Below, piece after piece: positions 22,627 to 25,594 of a stretch of 25,594 bases of DNA (position 1 is its first letter; every line of letters begins with the position of its first letter). Under the pieces are notes generated by a model. It ran no database searches, was not told the DNA's origin, and worked only from the letters and a program-made list of their open reading frames with translations. This DNA is from Abiotrophia sp. HMSC24B09. GTDB taxonomy: Bacteria; Bacillota; Bacilli; Lactobacillales; Aerococcaceae. The stretch covers positions 1-25,594 of the forward strand of contig NZ_KV822215.1 of assembly GCF_001815865.1 (NCBI RefSeq), in the 5' to 3' direction. The position numbers and the translations under genes were made by a program.

Positions 22627-25299
22627 ATGTTAACAAAATTATCAGCCTATAACCAAGAGGCGCAAGCCGTCATTGACAGCTTAGAAAGCCATGTTGAGAC
22701 GGGCTTGACAGCTGCAGTGGCTGCGCAACGCTTGGAAGAGTTCGGTCCTAATGAACTCAAGGCCGAAGCTCATTCAACCCTCTTGCAGAAGTTTATTGAG
22801 CAATTCAAGGACTTCATGATTATCATCCTCGTGATTGCGGCGGCTGTCTCCTTCGTGGCCAGCCACGAGTGGCACGACGCGGTCATCATTCTCCTAGTGG
22901 TGGTGCTTAACGCCATTATGGGGGTAGTCCAAGAAGCCAAGGCTGAAGAAGCCATTGACGCCCTCAAGGAAATGGCTTCACCTGACGCCCGTGTCCGCCG
23001 TGATGGCAATGTCATGACCGTTAAGTCTCATGACTTGGTGCCAGGCGATATCGTCTTATTGGAAGCTGGAGATATTGTACCAGCGGATATGCGTTTGATT
23101 GAAGCCAACTCACTCAAGGTTGAAGAAGCAGCCTTGACTGGGGAATCGGTGCCAGTTGATAAGGACATCAGCGTGATTGCAGAAGAAGGTGCCGGGATTG
23201 GGGACCGCCATAACATGGTCTTCTCTAGCACCAATGTGACTTACGGTCGTGCCTTAGCCATTGTAACGGCAACCGGGATGAATACCGAAGTCGGCCATAT
23301 CGCCAGCATGTTAGCCAGTGCTGAGAAAACCAAGACCCCATTGCAACGCGACCAAGACCGTTTGGGTAAGACCTTGACTATTATGATCTTAGTCATTGCG
23401 GCTGTGACCTTCATCGTTGGTTTGTTGCGTGGCCGTCAGATTCCCGACATGCTCTTAGTGTCTATCTCCTTGGCCGTGGCTGCCATCCCTGAAGGCTTGC
23501 CAGCCATTTCAACCATTATCCTCTCTATCGGGACTCAAACTATGGCAGACCGTAAGGCCTTGGTTCGGACCTTGCCTGCCGTTGAGACCTTGGGTGGGAC
23601 CCAAATTATCTGTTCCGATAAGACGGGGACCTTGACCCTTAACAAGATGACCATTGAAAAAGCCTACTATGATGGGGTTCTCCACAATGCCTCTGAAGAC
23701 TTAGATTTAGATTTACCGCTCTTACGTTCCATTGTTTTGGCTAACGACACGGAAGTGGACGCCGAAGGTAATTTGATTGGGGATCCAACCGAAACTGCCA
23801 TGGTTAAGTTTGCCTTAGACAAGGGCTATCCTTTGGCTGAACGCTTGGCTAGCTTCCCACGGGTGGGCGAGATTCCATTTGACTCTACCCGTAAATTGAT
23901 GACGACAGTCCACCCGCTAGCGGATGGTCGCTACCTGGTAGCCACCAAAGGGGCGCCAGACCAATTGCTCAAACGCTGCCTTCATAAGGACTTTGGCGGC
24001 CAGGTGACCGACTTGACCGATGTTGATCGCCAAGCCATCTTGACCGAAAATACAGGCATGGCGCGTCAAGCCTTACGTGTCTTGGCAGGGGCTTATAAGA
24101 TTATTGATCAATTGCCTAGCAAGTTCGAATCTGAGGAATTAGAACATGACTTAATCTTTGCTGGTTTAGTCGGTATGATTGACCCTGAGCGTCAAGAAGC
24201 CGCGGATGCTATTGCTGTAGCCAAAGGGGCCGGCATGCGGACCGTCATGATTACTGGTGACCACGCTGAAACCGCGCAAGCTATTGCGGAACGTCTAGGT
24301 ATCTTGAATCCAAACGAAGACAACCACCATCACGTCATGACCGGGGCCGAACTTGACGCTATTTCTGATCAAGCATTAGAAGCGCGTGTTCAAGACTTGT
24401 CAGTCTACGCCCGTGTATCGCCTGAGCACAAGGTGCGCATTATCAAGGCATGGCAGTCTAAAGGTAAGACCGTGTCCATGACCGGGGACGGGGTCAACGA
24501 TGCGCCTTCCCTCAAGCAAGCAGATATCGGGGTCGGCATGGGGATTACCGGGACCGAAGTGTCCAAGGGTGCCTCTGACATGGTCCTAGCAGACGATAAC
24601 TTCGAAACCATCGTCGTGGCGGTTGAAGAAGGGCGTAAGGTCTTCGCCAATATCCAGAAGGCTGTCCAATATCTCTTGTCAGCTAACTTGGGTGAGGTCA
24701 TTACCCTCTTCGTAGCTACCTTATTAGGTTGGACTATCTTGCAACCTGTTCATATCTTATGGATAAACTTAGTGACAGACGTCTTCCCAGCCATTGCTTT
24801 GGGGATGGAAAAAGCCGAGCCAGATGTGATGAATCGTCCGCCACGGACTAAGGAGTCTAGCTTCTTATCTAATGGCATCTTGCCAAGTATCCTCTACCAA
24901 GGGATCTTGGAAAGTGCGCTGACCCTCTTCATCTACTGGTTAGCTCGTCAATGGTACCACCAAGAAAACTTGGCCGAAACCATGGCCTTTGCGACCTTAG
25001 GTTTGATTCAACTCTTCCATGCTTTCAACGTCAAGTATGTCTTCACTTCTCTCTTCACAGGGAAAGCCTTCGATAACAAGTTCCTTAACGGCGCAGCCCT
25101 CTTGTCGGCTGTCATGTTACTAGGCGTTATCGTTATTCCAGGCATCAACGACTTCTTCGACGTGACCGCGCCTACCTTGCCACAATGGGGCTTGGTACTA
25201 GCTGTATCCTTCAGCATCATCGTGCTAGTCGAACTCATCAAGTGGGGCCTACGCACTAGTGGCCTAGCTGACAAGTTAAGCAAACAAGAAACCAAATAA
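22627..25299 (+). CDS. P2-type cation ATPase, probable Mn2+/Ca2+ exporter
   Basis: ATP-driven membrane pump, 890 residues, of the PacL/SERCA-like class. Motifs in order: actuator TGES (171-174), PEGLP in helix 4 (288-292), phosphorylated Asp331 in SDKTGTLT, KGAPD in the nucleotide domain, TGDHAETA and MTGDGVNDAPSLKQAD at the hinge, then helices 5-10 with ILWINLVTDVFPA. The PEGLP and N-x-x-TD motifs are those of Ca2+ and Mn2+ pumps. The manganese riboswitch in its leader favours Mn2+ export, as for Lactococcus YoaB and pneumococcal MgtA; Ca2+ is the alternative. TAGGAGG lies before the ATG. Confidence 0.94.
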   Translation: MLTKLSAYNQEAQAVIDSLESHVETGLTAAVAAQRLEEFGPNELKAEAHSTLLQKFIEQFKDFMIIILVIAAAVSFVASHEWHDAVIILLVVVLNAIMGVVQEAKAEEAIDALKEMASPDARVRRDGNVMTVKSHDLVPGDIVLLEAGDIVPADMRLIEANSLKVEEAALTGESVPVDKDISVIAEEGAGIGDRHNMVFSSTNVTYGRALAIVTATGMNTEVGHIASMLASAEKTKTPLQRDQDRLGKTLTIMILVIAAVTFIVGLLRGRQIPDMLLVSISLAVAAIPEGLPAISTIILSIGTQTMADRKALVRTLPAVETLGGTQIICSDKTGTLTLNKMTIEKAYYDGVLHNASEDLDLDLPLLRSIVLANDTEVDAEGNLIGDPTETAMVKFALDKGYPLAERLASFPRVGEIPFDSTRKLMTTVHPLADGRYLVATKGAPDQLLKRCLHKDFGGQVTDLTDVDRQAILTENTGMARQALRVLAGAYKIIDQLPSKFESEELEHDLIFAGLVGMIDPERQEAADAIAVAKGAGMRTVMITGDHAETAQAIAERLGILNPNEDNHHHVMTGAELDAISDQALEARVQDLSVYARVSPEHKVRIIKAWQSKGKTVSMTGDGVNDAPSLKQADIGVGMGITGTEVSKGASDMVLADDNFETIVVAVEEGRKVFANIQKAVQYLLSANLGEVITLFVATLLGWTILQPVHILWINLVTDVFPAIALGMEKAEPDVMNRPPRTKESSFLSNGILPSILYQGILESALTLFIYWLARQWYHQENLAETMAFATLGLIQLFHAFNVKYVFTSLFTGKAFDNKFLNGAALLSAVMLLGVIVIPGINDFFDVTAPTLPQWGLVLAVSFSIIVLVELIKWGLRTSGLADKLSKQETK

Positions 25300-25310
25300 G
25301 CATTGGACCT

Positions 25311-25344
25311 GCCACCTCTGACTTAGCTCAGAGGTGGCTTTTTT
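25311..25344 (+). terminator. Terminator of the ATPase gene
   Basis: Perfect 11-bp stem GCCACCTCTGA / TCAGAGGTGGC with loop CTTAGC and six T. Confidence 0.93.
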
Positions 25345-25384
25345 GTTGAAGTGCCCAGACAAAGGCGCCAAAACAGCCCGAAAG

Positions 25385-25594
25385 GAGGTAAAAAAAGCGC
25401 GTCACGTCGCATTGGGAACCCGCCATGACGCGTTGGGCCTCCAACACGACGTGGCTCGAGATCCAAGGGTCCAAATCCCCCAAAAAGAGAGCAAAACGAG
25501 TGCGCCACGTCGCATAGGGAGCCCGCCATGTCGTGTTGGGCCTCCAACACGACGTGGCTCGAGCCCAAGGGTCCGAATCCCCCCGAAAGAGAGC
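25385..25594. repeat. Array of about 103-bp tandem repeats with dyads
   Basis: Two copies, the second reaching the window end. The landmark CACGTCGCAT recurs at 25403 and 25506, GTTGGGCCTCC at 25432 and 25535, with one small indel. Copy 2 has a 15-bp stem (25525-25539 with 25544-25558), core GTCGTGTTGG-gcct-CCAACACGAC; copy 1 has the same stem with two mismatches. An alternative pairing, GCCACGTCG (25504-25512) with CGACGTGGC (25550-25558), competes for the same right arm. The remaining stretch is gene-free: the open frame on the minus strand only follows the repeat. It may continue beyond the window. Confidence 0.88.

Noticed and set aside
25323..25568. 81-codon open frame on the minus strand across the right repeat array
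   Set aside because: It follows the repeat, overlaps the ATPase terminator and shows no ribosome binding site.

Overview
The window looks like chromosomal DNA of a low-to-mid GC Gram-positive bacterium of the order Lactobacillales; an Aerococcaceae/Abiotrophia-like origin is a guess. Supporting signs are AGGAGG-type ribosome binding sites, TTGACA/TATAAT promoters, a Rex repressor, a SaeRS-like two-component system, a CcpA-type cre box, a manganese riboswitch of the yybP-ykoY type and PTS-based sugar uptake. No phage, transposase, rRNA, tRNA or CRISPR array was seen. All genes are complete.

Layout. (1) 1-400: an array of 81-bp tandem repeats with strong dyads. (2) 412-4186: aspartate kinase on the minus strand, divergent from homoserine dehydrogenase and homoserine kinase, which covers part of aspartate-to-threonine synthesis; threonine synthase and aspartate-semialdehyde dehydrogenase are not here. 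(3) 4197-9697: a YeiH-type transporter with a small membrane protein, a nitroreductase, a large secreted tannase-like alpha/beta hydrolase, and a secreted serine-rich protein of unknown function. (4) 9705-12575: a SaeRS-like response regulator and short-linker sensor kinase, then a secreted protein made of two DM13 domains. Its promoter region carries four half-sites spaced exactly 11 bp apart, which suggests direct control by an OmpR-type regulator, perhaps the adjacent one. (5) 12575-14777: four tandem paralogous genes for small two-helix membrane proteins with a PH-like tail; the first two have nearly identical promoters. (6) 14871-17351: a Cys-type sulfatase followed 2 bp later by its aerobic formylglycine-generating enzyme. 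(7) 17401-20905: murQ-murP-mupG, an operon for uptake and breakdown of MurNAc-containing cell-wall sugars, with an operator-like dyad inside its promoter. (8) 20906-22296: rex, with a complex upstream region, and a convergent Nudix hydrolase. (9) 22397-25344: a manganese riboswitch followed by a large P2-type cation ATPase, predicted to export Mn2+ (or Ca2+). (10) 25385-25594: a second tandem repeat array, period about 103 bp, that shares its framework with the array at the left end.

The main themes are cell-surface and environmental sensing (SaeRS-like system, DM13 protein, secreted hydrolase), scavenging of wall or host glycans (mur operon, sulfatase) and metal and redox homeostasis (Mn riboswitch/ATPase, Rex). 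The least explained parts are the four-gene membrane protein array with its conserved promoters, the phased operator in front of the DM13 gene, and the two related repeat arrays at the window ends. Assignments rest on reading motifs by eye; no database search was run.
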